DNA from: Planotetraspora sp. A-T 1434 | Lineage (GTDB): Bacteria > Actinomycetota > Actinomycetes > Streptosporangiales > Streptosporangiaceae | Direction: 5' to 3' | Assembly (NCBI RefSeq): GCF_025420585.1 | Contig: NZ_JAOEGB010000033.1 | Span: 1 to 64,000, forward strand | DNA length: 64,000 bases | In this document: positions 56,310 to 64,000 of the stretch, piece by piece | Numbering within the stretch: the first letter of the stretch is position 1 | How the letters are laid out: the number at the start of each line of letters is the position of its first letter | Translations under genes and position numbers: made by a program | The notes under the pieces: generated by a model | Told to the model about the DNA's origin: nothing | Database searches by the model: none | The model's input: only the letters and a program-made list of their open reading frames with translations

Positions 56310-57128
56310 CTACGGCTTGCGCGCGACTCCGCCGGCACAGGCGACCAGGGGAGGGTCACCCCACGGGCTGGGCTCCGGCCGCCACCGCGACACTGACACG
56401 ACGCCGGGGTCCAAGAGTTCCAGGCCGTCGAAGTAACGGGCGATCTGCTCGGGGCTGCGCGGAGTGTACGGCGTGGCGCCGCTGCCCGCGTTATACCGTC
56501 CGATGGCCTCGACGTACGCCGGATCGGTGTCGGCACCGTCGTAGAGCGCCAGATAGCTGCCGGAGGGCAGGGCCGCCATCAGCCGGTTCACGATCGACCG
56601 CGCCTCGTCGTGGTCGGCGACCAGGCCCAGGATCCCCATCAGCATGAGTGCGGTGGGCCGGCCCAAGTCGAGCGTTTTGGCGGCTGCCCGCAAGATGATG
56701 TCGGGGTTGCGTACGTCTGCCTCGATGTAGTCGGTGGCTCCCTCAGGGGTGCTGGTAAGTAGCGCCTGAGCATGAACCAGCACCAAGGGGTCGTTGTCCA
56801 CATAGACGATCCGCGACTGCGGCGCCACCCGCTGGGCGACTTCATGTGTGTTGTCCACGGTGGGCAGTCCGGTGCCGATGTCCAGGAACTGGCGGACCTT
56901 TGCCTCGCCGGCCAGGTACCGGACCGCGCGAGCGAGCATGTACCGAGACTGGCGGGCGATGTCGACCATGCCGGGGAAGATGTCACGGATTCGCTCGCCC
57001 GCCTGACGGTCGACGAGGTAGTTGTCCTTGCCGCCCAGCATGTAGTTCCAGACCCGGGCCGAATGCGGCACCGTGCTGTCGATCGTCGGGGGGATGCGGT
57101 CGCTGCCGGATAGCGGAGTGTCGCTCAT
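56310..57128 (-). CDS. SAM-dependent methyltransferase of the DUF574 family
   Basis: 272-residue methyltransferase (RVWNYMLGGKDNYLVDR signature, SAM loop FLDIGTGLPTVDNTHEVA, YVDNDPLVLVHAQALL, LALYDGADTD). This actinobacteria-specific family is abundant, often beside regulators of development or antibiotic production, and its substrate is unknown. The start at 57128 is preferred over an upstream in-frame codon at 57155. GAGG precedes it. It converges with the TetR gene. Confidence 0.9.
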   Translation of the reverse strand: MSDTPLSGSDRIPPTIDSTVPHSARVWNYMLGGKDNYLVDRQAGERIRDIFPGMVDIARQSRYMLARAVRYLAGEAKVRQFLDIGTGLPTVDNTHEVAQRVAPQSRIVYVDNDPLVLVHAQALLTSTPEGATDYIEADVRNPDIILRAAAKTLDLGRPTALMLMGILGLVADHDEARSIVNRLMAALPSGSYLALYDGADTDPAYVEAIGRYNAGSGATPYTPRSPEQIARYFDGLELLDPGVVSVSRWRPEPSPWGDPPLVACAGGVARKP

Positions 57129-57267
57129 GAAGGCCTCGGATACGAGTGGGGACATCGGTAGCCTGCTCCCGCATCCTACTTCCCAGGGGTGCCATTCGAT
57201 CTTGATGGGTTTCCGTCCTTCCGAGCCTGCTGACGGGCGACACCGGGCGACCCTGCCGCCTGGGGAG

Positions 57268-58269
57268 TCAGGAGGAGGAGAAGGCGGCGTCGAAGGAGGC
57301 GGCGGGCGGGGTGATGGCGTTCAGCCTGCGGATGTACGCGAGCGCCTCGGGCGCGCCCGCCAGCCGGTCCATCCCGGCGTCCTCCCACTCGATCGAGATG
57401 GGCCCGTCGTAGCCGATGTGGTTGAGCGCGCGGAAGCAGTCTTCCCATGGCACGTCCCCGTGACCGGTGGACACGAAGTCCCAGCCGCGGCGCGGGTCGG
57501 CCCACACGAGGTGCGAGGCGAGCCGCCCACGCCGGCCGTCGCCCGTGCGGACCTTCGCGTCCTTGCAGTCCACGTGGTAGATCCGGTCGGCGAAGTCGAG
57601 GATGAACCCGGCCGGGGAGAGATCCTGCCACACCATGTGCGACGGGTCCCAGTTCAGCCCGAACGCGGGCCGGGAGCCGATGGCCTGCAATGTGCGGACG
57701 GTCGTGTGGTAGTCGTAGGCGATCTCGCTCGGGTGCACCTCGTGCGCGAAGCGGACCCCGGCCTCGTCGAAGACGTCGAGGATCGGATGCCAGCGGGTGG
57801 CGAAGTCCTCATAACCGGCGTCGATCATCTCGGCCGGGGCGGGCGGGAACATGGCCACGGTGTGCCAGATGGACGACCCGGTGAACCCGACGACGACGTT
57901 CACGCCCAGCAACGCGGCCGCGCGGGCCGTGTCCTTCATCTCCTCGGCGGCGTTGCGGCGCACGGTCTCCGCGTCGTCGTCCCACAGGCGGGCCGGGAGG
58001 ATCGCCTTGTGGCGGGCGTCGATCGGGTCGCACACGGCCTGGCCGACCAGGTGGTTGGAGATCGCCCACACGCCCAGGCCGTACTTCTCCAGGGTCTCCC
58101 TTTTGCGCGGCACGTACGACGGGTGGGCGAGGGCCTTGTCGACCTCGAAGTGGTCGCCCCAGCAGGCGATCTCCAGGCCGTCGTAGCCCCACTCGGCGGC
58201 CAGCCGGCAGACCTCCTCGAACGGCAGGTCCGCCCATTGGCCGGTGAACAACGTGACCGGTCTCGTCAT
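57268..58269 (-). CDS. Sugar-phosphate isomerase/epimerase, xylose-isomerase-like TIM barrel
   Basis: 333-residue AP-endonuclease-2-like TIM barrel ([81 protein letters not shown]). Metal-binding Glu and His residues of the family are present. The N-terminus overlaps the dehydrogenase stop by four bases. It is the last gene of a sugar-uptake operon. A keto-inositol or rare-sugar intermediate is a plausible substrate. Confidence 0.88.
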   Translation of the reverse strand: MTRPVTLFTGQWADLPFEEVCRLAAEWGYDGLEIACWGDHFEVDKALAHPSYVPRKRETLEKYGLGVWAISNHLVGQAVCDPIDARHKAILPARLWDDDAETVRRNAAEEMKDTARAAALLGVNVVVGFTGSSIWHTVAMFPPAPAEMIDAGYEDFATRWHPILDVFDEAGVRFAHEVHPSEIAYDYHTTVRTLQAIGSRPAFGLNWDPSHMVWQDLSPAGFILDFADRIYHVDCKDAKVRTGDGRRGRLASHLVWADPRRGWDFVSTGHGDVPWEDCFRALNHIGYDGPISIEWEDAGMDRLAGAPEALAYIRRLNAITPPAASFDAAFSSS

Positions 58270-59423
58270 GACTCCTCCACCAGGGTGTACATGCTGCCGT
58301 TGGCGGCGCTGCGTTCGACGGCGGCGAGGACCCGCTGCACCCGCAGGCCGTCCTCGAACGACGGCGCCGGATCGGTTCCGCTCGCCACCGCGTCAAGGAA
58401 GTCGGCGATCTCGTTGGTGAACGCGTGGTCGTAGCCGAGTCCGTGCCCCGGCGGCCACCAGGCCCCCGCGTACGGGTGGTCCGGCTCGGTCACCAGGACC
58501 CGCCGGAACCCGGTGCCGCCCTTGTCCACCCAAAGCTCGTTCATCGCCTCGAAGTCGAAGGCAAGGCTGCCGAGCGAGCCGTTGACCTCCAGGCGGAGCG
58601 CGTTCTTGCGGCCGGTGGCGAACCGGCTGGCCTCGAACGAGGCGAGCCCGCCGCCCGACAGCCGCCCGATGAACAGGGCCGCGTCGTCGACCGTGACCGT
58701 CCCCGTCTCCACCTCCTGGGCCTGGGCCGCCAGGCCGGCGGACACCGTCGCGAGTGGCCGTTCCTTGATGAACGTCTCCGTCAGGGCGGACACCCCGGTG
58801 AGCCGCTGGCCGGTGACGTATTGGGCGGTGTCCACGGCGTGAGACCCGATGTCGCCGAGCGCGCCGGACCCGGCGAGTTCCCTGCGCAGCCGCCACACGA
58901 GCGGGAACTGCGGATCCACGATCCAGTCCTGCAGGTACTGGGCGCGCACGTGCCGGATCTCGCCGAGCGCGCCCTGTTCGACCAGGCGGCGCGCCAGGGC
59001 GATCGCGGGCACTCGCCGGTAGTTGAACGCGACCATGTTGCGCACGCCGTTCGCGGCGGCCTTGCGCGCGGCGGCGGCCATGGCCTCGGCCTCGGCCAGC
59101 GTGTTGGCGAGCGGCTTCTCGCACAGCACGTGCTTGCCCGCCTCCAGCGCGGCGATGGCGATCTCCGCGTGGCTGTCGCCGGGCGTGCAGATGTCGATGA
59201 TCTGGACGTCGTCCCGGGTGAGCAGGTCGCGCCAGTCCGCGGTGGCCGACGCCCAGCCGAGCCGGGCCGCCGCGGCGGCGGCCCGGTCGGGGGTACGTCC
59301 GGCGAGCACCGCCATGGCGGGGAGGAGGGCCGGTCCGAAGACCGCCCCCACCGACCGCCAGGCGTGTGAATGGGCCCGTCCCATGAACTCGTGTCCGACG
59401 AGCCCTACCCCGATTTGTCCCAT
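58266..59423 (-). CDS. Gfo/Idh/MocA-family dehydrogenase
   Basis: 385-residue NAD(P)-dependent oxidoreductase. The Rossmann domain has [19 protein letters not shown]. The catalytic block [15 protein letters not shown] includes the EKP motif. The C-terminal beta sheet carries [21 protein letters not shown] with the catalytic-type Asp and His. It would oxidise a sugar or inositol imported by the neighbouring ABC system. The ATG at 59423 overlaps the substrate-binding gene stop; a GTG at 59426 is equally possible. Confidence 0.91.
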   Translation of the reverse strand: MGQIGVGLVGHEFMGRAHSHAWRSVGAVFGPALLPAMAVLAGRTPDRAAAAAARLGWASATADWRDLLTRDDVQIIDICTPGDSHAEIAIAALEAGKHVLCEKPLANTLAEAEAMAAAARKAAANGVRNMVAFNYRRVPAIALARRLVEQGALGEIRHVRAQYLQDWIVDPQFPLVWRLRRELAGSGALGDIGSHAVDTAQYVTGQRLTGVSALTETFIKERPLATVSAGLAAQAQEVETGTVTVDDAALFIGRLSGGGLASFEASRFATGRKNALRLEVNGSLGSLAFDFEAMNELWVDKGGTGFRRVLVTEPDHPYAGAWWPPGHGLGYDHAFTNEIADFLDAVASGTDPAPSFEDGLRVQRVLAAVERSAANGSMYTLVEES

Positions 59424-60496
59424 CACGACTCGAAGCCGAGCGACATGTACTGGGCGACGTTGTCCTTGGTGACGGTCTCGGAGGCCAGTGTGATCGACTG
59501 CGGGACCTCCTTCTCCACCAGGTCGGTCATGCCCTTGCCCTGCGCGATCAGCCGGGCCAGCCGGATCGCCGACGACGCCATCGTGGGCGAGTAGGTGACG
59601 GTCGCCTCCAGCACGCTGCCACCCGAGTGGATCTCACGCATCGCGTTGGCCGAGCCCGCGCCGCCGACCATGAAGAACTCGTCGCGCCCGGCCTCCTTGA
59701 TGGCGGCCAGCACGCCGACGCCCTGGTCGTCGTCGTGGTTCCACAGCGCGTCGATCTTCTTGTGCGCCTGCAGCAGGTTCGCCGCGACCTGGGTGCCGGT
59801 CTCCACGGTGAACTTGGCGTCCTGCTTGGCGGTGACCGTGAACCCGTACGCTTTGAGCGCGTCGGCGAAGCCCCTGCTGCGGTCCTGGGTCAGCGGCAGC
59901 GTGGCGATGCCCTGGATCTCGACGATCACCGGGTTCGGCACGCCCTTGTCCTTGAGCCGTTTGCCGACGTAGTGCCCGGCGGCGACGCCCATGCCGTAGT
60001 TGTCCCCGCCGATCCACGTCCGGTACGACAGCTTGTCGGGGAAGACCCGGTCCAGGTTGAGCACCGGGATGCCGGCGTCCATGGCCTGGCGGGCGACCTG
60101 GTTGAGCTGCTCGCCGTCGTTCGGCAGCATCACGATCACGCCGACCTTCTGCTGGATCAGCGACTCGACCGCGGAGATCTGCTGGTTGATGTCGTTGGTC
60201 GGCTCGACCGGCTTGAACGTGACGTCGCCGTAGGTCTTCGCGGCGGCCTCGGCGTTCTTGGCGATGGCGGCGATCCAGCCGTGGTCGGCGGCCGGGGCCG
60301 AGAACCCGATGGTCACCGATGCGCCGGGGGCGTCGTTGCCGCCGGTCGCGGCGGGCTGCGGCGCCGCGGCCGTGGAGCTGGCGGAGCCGGCCGGGGCGTT
60401 GCTCGTGCAGGCGGACACGAGCGCCCCCGCCCCGAGCACGGCACCGCCGACGAAGAACGCGCGACGTGTGGGGGTCTGGGTGGGGATCTCAGTCAT
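59423..60496 (-). CDS. Sugar ABC transporter substrate-binding lipoprotein
   Basis: 357-residue ribose-class binding protein. A twin-arginine pair (TRRAFFVGG) precedes lipobox Cys30 (GALVSAC), so a Tat-exported lipoprotein is likely. The mature part shows the periplasmic-binding-protein fold 1: VTIGFSAPAADHGWIAAIAK, IVMLPNDGEQLNQVARQAMD, GIPVLNLDR and ALWNHDDDQGVGVLAAIKEA. GGAGG is six bases upstream. Overlaps both neighbours by one to four bases. Sugar identity unknown. Confidence 0.93.
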   Translation of the reverse strand: MTEIPTQTPTRRAFFVGGAVLGAGALVSACTSNAPAGSASSTAAAPQPAATGGNDAPGASVTIGFSAPAADHGWIAAIAKNAEAAAKTYGDVTFKPVEPTNDINQQISAVESLIQQKVGVIVMLPNDGEQLNQVARQAMDAGIPVLNLDRVFPDKLSYRTWIGGDNYGMGVAAGHYVGKRLKDKGVPNPVIVEIQGIATLPLTQDRSRGFADALKAYGFTVTAKQDAKFTVETGTQVAANLLQAHKKIDALWNHDDDQGVGVLAAIKEAGRDEFFMVGGAGSANAMREIHSGGSVLEATVTYSPTMASSAIRLARLIAQGKGMTDLVEKEVPQSITLASETVTKDNVAQYMSLGFES

Positions 60497-61488
60497 GGCG
60501 AGCCTCCGAGGATGTTTCGGCGTTGCAGGAGAACGGCGACCACGATGATCAGGCCCTTGGCGATGAGCTGGTCGCTGGTGTCGAGGCCGTTGAGGATGAA
60601 CAGGTTGGTGATGACGGTGAAGACGAGCAGGCCGAGGATGGAGCCGGTGATCGTGCCCCGGCCGCCGGTGAGCAGCGTGCCGCCGATGATGACGGCGGCG
60701 ATGGCGTCGAGCTCGTACAGGTCGCCGTGGGTGGACGACCCCGTGGTCGTCCGGGCCATGATGATCACCGCGGCGATGCCGCAGCACAGGCCGGACAGGG
60801 CGTACAGGAGCATGGTGTGGCGGCGGACGTCGATCCCGGCGAGCCGCGCGGCCTCCGGGTTTCCGCCCACCGCGTAGGTGCGCCGGCCGAACGTGGTCCG
60901 GTTCAGCACCAGCCACCCGGCCACCACGACCAGCGCGAACAGGTAGACCAGCAGCGGCAGCCCGAGCACCCGGGTGGTGGACAGGCCCACGATGGCGTCG
61001 TTCGCGCCCTGCACGAGCTGGGTGCGCTTCTCGGAGATCCGCTGCGCCAGGCCGCGCGCCGCGACCAGCATCGCCAGCGTCGCGATGAACGGCACCAGCC
61101 GCCCGTACGCGATGAGCAGCCCGTTGACCAGCCCCGCGCCGGTGCCGACGAGCACCGCGCAGGCCACCATCACGGCCGGGCCGTACGACTGGGTGGCCAG
61201 CGTCGTCGCCCAGACCGAGGCGAGGGCCATCACCGCGCCGACCGACAGGTCGATGCCGCCCCCGATGATCACGAACGTCATGCCGACCGTGATCACCCCG
61301 ATCGTCGACGCCAGCGCCAGGACGCTGACCAGGTTCGACGACGTGGCGAAGGTGTCGGGCACGGTGATGAGCCCGATCGCCGCGAGCAGGGCGAGCGCGA
61401 CGACGAGCCCCGCGTGCCGGGTGCCGGTGATCCGGTGCCACACGGGGTGGCGAACCGCCACGTCGCCGCGCTGCCGCGTTTCGATCAC
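60493..61488 (-). CDS. Ribose-type ABC transporter permease
   Basis: 331-residue permease of the RbsC/BPD_transp_2 family with about nine helices (LVVALALLAAIGLITVPDTF, ASTIGVITVGMTFVIIGGGI). It has the conserved GIDLSVGAVMALASV and EAARLAGIDVRRHTMLLYAL loops and IGGTLLTGGRGTITGSILG. The ATG overlaps the ATPase stop and its own stop overlaps the binding-protein start. Confidence 0.94.
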   Translation of the reverse strand: MIETRQRGDVAVRHPVWHRITGTRHAGLVVALALLAAIGLITVPDTFATSSNLVSVLALASTIGVITVGMTFVIIGGGIDLSVGAVMALASVWATTLATQSYGPAVMVACAVLVGTGAGLVNGLLIAYGRLVPFIATLAMLVAARGLAQRISEKRTQLVQGANDAIVGLSTTRVLGLPLLVYLFALVVVAGWLVLNRTTFGRRTYAVGGNPEAARLAGIDVRRHTMLLYALSGLCCGIAAVIIMARTTTGSSTHGDLYELDAIAAVIIGGTLLTGGRGTITGSILGLLVFTVITNLFILNGLDTSDQLIAKGLIIVVAVLLQRRNILGGSP

Positions 61489-62969
61489 AGCGCGCTCCCT
61501 TCCATGATCATGTCGAGTACGGCATGCTCGTCGAGGCTTTCCGCGGGGGCCTCGTGGATGATCCGCCCGTCGCGGATCACCAGCACCCGGTCGGCCAGCC
61601 CGAGGACCTCTGGAACCTCACTGGAGACCAGCAAGATCGCGATGCCCCGTCCGGCGAGTTGGTGGATCAGGGTGTACAACTCGGCGCGGGCGCCCACGTC
61701 GACACCCCTGGTCGGCTCGTCGAGCAGCAGGACGGTCCGGTCCTCGGCCAGCCAGCGGGCCAGCACGGCCTTCTGCTGGTTGCCGCCCGACAGGGTGCGG
61801 ATCGGCCGATCCGGATCGGCGGGGCGGACGTCGAGAGAGTCGATGAGACGGCGGGCGGCGGCTCGTTCGGCGGCTCGGTCGATCCAGCCGAGCCTGGCGT
61901 GCCTGCCGAGGGTGGCGAGTGTGATGTTCACGGCGACGCTCTGGTCCAGGAGCAGCGCCTGCGCCTTGCGCTCCTCGGGCGCGAGCCCGAGGCCCAGCCG
62001 GACCGCGCCGTGCGGGCCGCCCCGCACGGGACGGCCACCGACCTCGACGGTGCCGGATGCCCGGCGGGCTCCGTAGACGGCCTCCAGGATCTCCGACCTG
62101 CCGGACCCGACGAGGCCGGCCAGGCCGACGATCTCCCCGGCCCGGACGGTGAACGACACATGGTCGACGACGCCGGGGATCGTGAGATCGGCGACGCGGA
62201 GGACGACGTCGCCGGGTTCGGCTCCGGAACGGTCGGGAAAGACGTGTTCGATCGAGCGCCCCGTCATCAGGGAGACGATCTCCCGGGTGGGGGTGTCACC
62301 GGCGGGCAGCCCGGATGCGACGGCCCGCCCGTCCTTGAGCACGGTGACCCGGTCGCCGATCTCGCGGATCTCCTCCAGCCGGTGCGAGATGTAGACGACC
62401 GACACGCCCTCGCCGGCCAGGTCCCGGATGATCCGGAACAGGTTCGCGACCTCGTCGTGGGCCAGCGTGGCCGACGGCTCGTCCATGACGATCAGCCGGG
62501 CGTCGTGCGACAGCGCGCGGGCCATGCTGACGATCTGCTTGGCGGCCGGGGGAAGCGTCCCCACCTCGGCGCCCGGCGAGATCTCCGGATGTCCCAGCCG
62601 CGCCAGCAGGTGGCTGGTCTCGCGCCGGGTCTCGGCTCGCCGGCTGAACCCGAAACGGGAGGGTTCGTGGCCGAGGAAGACGTTCTCGGCCACGCTGAGC
62701 CCCTCGACGAGGTCGAGTTCCTGGTAGATGGTGGCGATCCCGGCGCGCATGGCGGCGGTCGGGGTGGCCAGCCGGACGGGTTCGCCGTCGAGCGAGATCG
62801 TCCCCGAGTCCGGCTGGTGCGCGCCAGAAAGGATCTTGATGAGGGTGGACTTGCCCGCGCCGTTCTGGCCGAGCAGACAGTGCACCTCGCCCGCACGGAC
62901 GTCGAGATCGACGCCGTCGAGCGCGCGCACGCCGGGGAAGTGCTTGACGATGTTCTGGACTTCCAGCAT
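61485..62969 (-). CDS. Ribose-type ABC transporter ATPase (two ABC domains)
   Basis: 494-residue RbsA-type ATPase with duplicated ABC modules. The first has Walker A LLGQNGAGKST and Walker B LIVMDEPSATL. The second has the degenerate Walker A AGLVGSGRSEIL, signature LSGGNQQKAVLARWL and LLLDEPTRGVDVG. The signature of module 1 is weak (TLPPAAKQIVSMARAL), as usual in this family. It heads the structural operon, 123 bases downstream of the ROK gene. Confidence 0.95.
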   Translation of the reverse strand: MLEVQNIVKHFPGVRALDGVDLDVRAGEVHCLLGQNGAGKSTLIKILSGAHQPDSGTISLDGEPVRLATPTAAMRAGIATIYQELDLVEGLSVAENVFLGHEPSRFGFSRRAETRRETSHLLARLGHPEISPGAEVGTLPPAAKQIVSMARALSHDARLIVMDEPSATLAHDEVANLFRIIRDLAGEGVSVVYISHRLEEIREIGDRVTVLKDGRAVASGLPAGDTPTREIVSLMTGRSIEHVFPDRSGAEPGDVVLRVADLTIPGVVDHVSFTVRAGEIVGLAGLVGSGRSEILEAVYGARRASGTVEVGGRPVRGGPHGAVRLGLGLAPEERKAQALLLDQSVAVNITLATLGRHARLGWIDRAAERAAARRLIDSLDVRPADPDRPIRTLSGGNQQKAVLARWLAEDRTVLLLDEPTRGVDVGARAELYTLIHQLAGRGIAILLVSSEVPEVLGLADRVLVIRDGRIIHEAPAESLDEHAVLDMIMEGSAL

Positions 62970-63024
62970 CGCGTCCTCAGGGGGTGATTAGGCGTGTTGC
63001 GGACGTGTTCCAGTGCTGGCGATG

Positions 63025-63052
63025 CCGCGGGGCCCGGACGCGGGGCCCGCGG
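63025..63052 (-). terminator. Imperfect hairpin downstream of the ROK gene
   Basis: CCGCGGG-G-CCCG and CGGG-G-CCCGCGG pair across GACG with one G-G mismatch. It lies 41 bases after the ROK stop and could partly separate it from the transporter operon or act as an attenuator. Confidence 0.5.
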
Positions 63053-63092
63053 AACTACGAGTTCGGGTCAGCCGATCGGAGACGTGCGGTGT

Positions 63093-64000
63093 TCAGGCGG
63101 AGTAGACGTGGTCGCTGATCAGGCGAGCCGCTCCTACGACCCCGGCGGTATCCTCCAGTTCCGAAAGCACGATGGGCAGGTTGCCGGTCGCCAGGGGCAG
63201 CGACCGGCGGTAGACGACGCTCCTGATCTCCGCGAGCAGCACGTGGCCCAGCCGGGCGACCCCACCTGAGATGATCACGAGCCCCGGGTTGAAGAAGCTG
63301 ACCAGGCCCGCCAGCACCTGGCCCACACGACGCCCGCCGTCCCGGATGAGCTGGACAGCCGCCGCGTCGCCTTGAGCCGCGGCCGCCGCGACGTCCTCGG
63401 CGGCCAGCGTTCCGGCGGCGGCCAGCCGCTCGGCCAGATACGGCGAGGCCCCCGAGCGCGCCGCGGTCAGTGCCTGAGCGGCGAGTGCGGCGCCGCCGAA
63501 GTATGCCTCCAGGCAACCGGCGTTGCCGCACGCGCACACCGGGCCGAGTTCGTCGACCTGGATGTGCCCGATGTCGCCCGCGCTGCCGGAGACGCCGCGG
63601 TAGATCTTGCCGTCGACCACGATGCCGCAGCCGATGCCGGTGCCGATCTTGACGAGCAGGAAGTCGTCGACCTGACGCGCGACTCCGGCATGCCGCTCTC
63701 CCAACGCCATGATGTTGACGTCGTTGTCCAGCATGGCCGGGCAGCCCAGCTCCTGGCTGACCATCTCGCGCATCGGGTACCGGTCCCAGCCCGGCATGAT
63801 CGGCGGCACCACCGGGACCCCTTCCGCGAAGCTGACCGGCCCCGGGACCCCGATCCCGGCGCCGTGGAGTTGTGTGAACAGCCCTTGTTCACGCAGCTTG
63901 CCGGCGAGGACGCGTACTCGGTCCAGCACGTGAGCCGGGCCGAGTCTTATGTCGCACGGCTCACTCACATGCCCGAGCACGCCGAGCTCACCGTCCGTCA
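63093..64000 (-). CDS. ROK-family protein (sugar-responsive regulator or kinase), 5' end beyond the window
   Basis: About 302 residues of the C-terminal part are visible and the frame stays open to the edge (TDGELGVLGHVSEPCDIRLG). ROK features are GAGIGVPGPVSF, LDNDVNIMALGE, VKIGTGIGCGIVVDGKIYRG, the zinc motif CACGNAGCLEAY and GLVIISGGVARLG. Whether an N-terminal winged helix exists (repressor) or not (kinase) cannot be seen. Position directly upstream of a sugar importer favours a repressor. Confidence 0.88.
   Translation of the reverse strand, partial: TDGELGVLGHVSEPCDIRLGPAHVLDRVRVLAGKLREQGLFTQLHGAGIGVPGPVSFAEGVPVVPPIMPGWDRYPMREMVSQELGCPAMLDNDVNIMALGERHAGVARQVDDFLLVKIGTGIGCGIVVDGKIYRGVSGSAGDIGHIQVDELGPVCACGNAGCLEAYFGGAALAAQALTAARSGASPYLAERLAAAGTLAAEDVAAAAAQGDAAAVQLIRDGGRRVGQVLAGLVSFFNPGLVIISGGVARLGHVLLAEIRSVVYRRSLPLATGNLPIVLSELEDTAGVVGAARLISDHVYSA

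Overview
This is a contiguous piece of a high-GC actinobacterial chromosome. The codon bias is strongly G/C-ending, with many GTG starts and 1-4 base gene overlaps. Gene content (SigK/RskA, AfsR-like SARP, WD40 protein kinase, SAM methyltransferase of the DUF574 type, CGNR and PadR regulators) fits a Streptosporangiales-type organism such as Streptosporangium, Nonomuraea or relatives. The genus is inference. No rRNA, tRNA, CRISPR array or complete insertion sequence was seen.

Layout. 0.6-7.2 kb: a chaperone operon dnaK-grpE-dnaJ-cbpM-clpB. Its J-protein lacks the zinc finger and the small gene after it looks like CbpM rather than HspR, so this is probably an accessory Hsp70 set. 7.2-9.4 kb: a glycogen-debranching-type glucosidase, convergent with clpB. 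9.5-13.7 kb: sigK-rskA and a sulfite-oxidase-like/fasciclin operon, both preceded by the same SigK-type promoter motif. 13.7-17.5 kb: secreted proteins, a STAS protein, and the first copy of a small-protein/membrane-helix pair repeated at 43.5-44.7 kb. 18.0-21.0 kb: a secreted fucosidase-like glycosidase with carbohydrate-binding modules. 21.1-21.4 kb: a non-coding array of six helically phased 9-mers. 21.6-25.4 kb: hydrolases and oxidoreductases. 25.4-27.5 kb: a decayed LuxR gene, then nsrR and hmp for nitric oxide detoxification.

28.0-35.0 kb: a Ser/Thr kinase with WD40 repeats, divergent from an AfsR-like SARP/NB-ARC/TPR regulator. The regulator is followed by a small secreted four-cysteine protein whose promoter carries SARP-type 11-bp direct repeats. 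The arrangement resembles afsK-afsR-afsS. 35.3-41.1 kb: a six-gene two-component/MacB-like export operon. 41.2-44.7 kb: small regulators and a frameshifted membrane gene. 45.0-47.9 kb: sugar-phosphate kinase, class II aldolase and a ferritin-like protein. 48.1-49.6 kb: padR with a membrane partner. 49.6-54.6 kb: an enolase-superfamily enzyme, uppP, a glycosyltransferase, and a BlaI/M56 protease pair with a duplicated operator. 54.8-57.1 kb: a truncated membrane gene, an FBP zinc-finger protein divergent from a TetR regulator, and a DUF574 methyltransferase. 57.3-64.0 kb: a sugar ABC importer with a dehydrogenase and an isomerase, coupled by 1-4 base overlaps, next to a ROK-family gene that runs off the window.

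Several regulators (nsrR, padR) and the FBP and sulfite-oxidase genes have a -10-like hexamer 6-7 bases before the start codon, which suggests leaderless transcripts.
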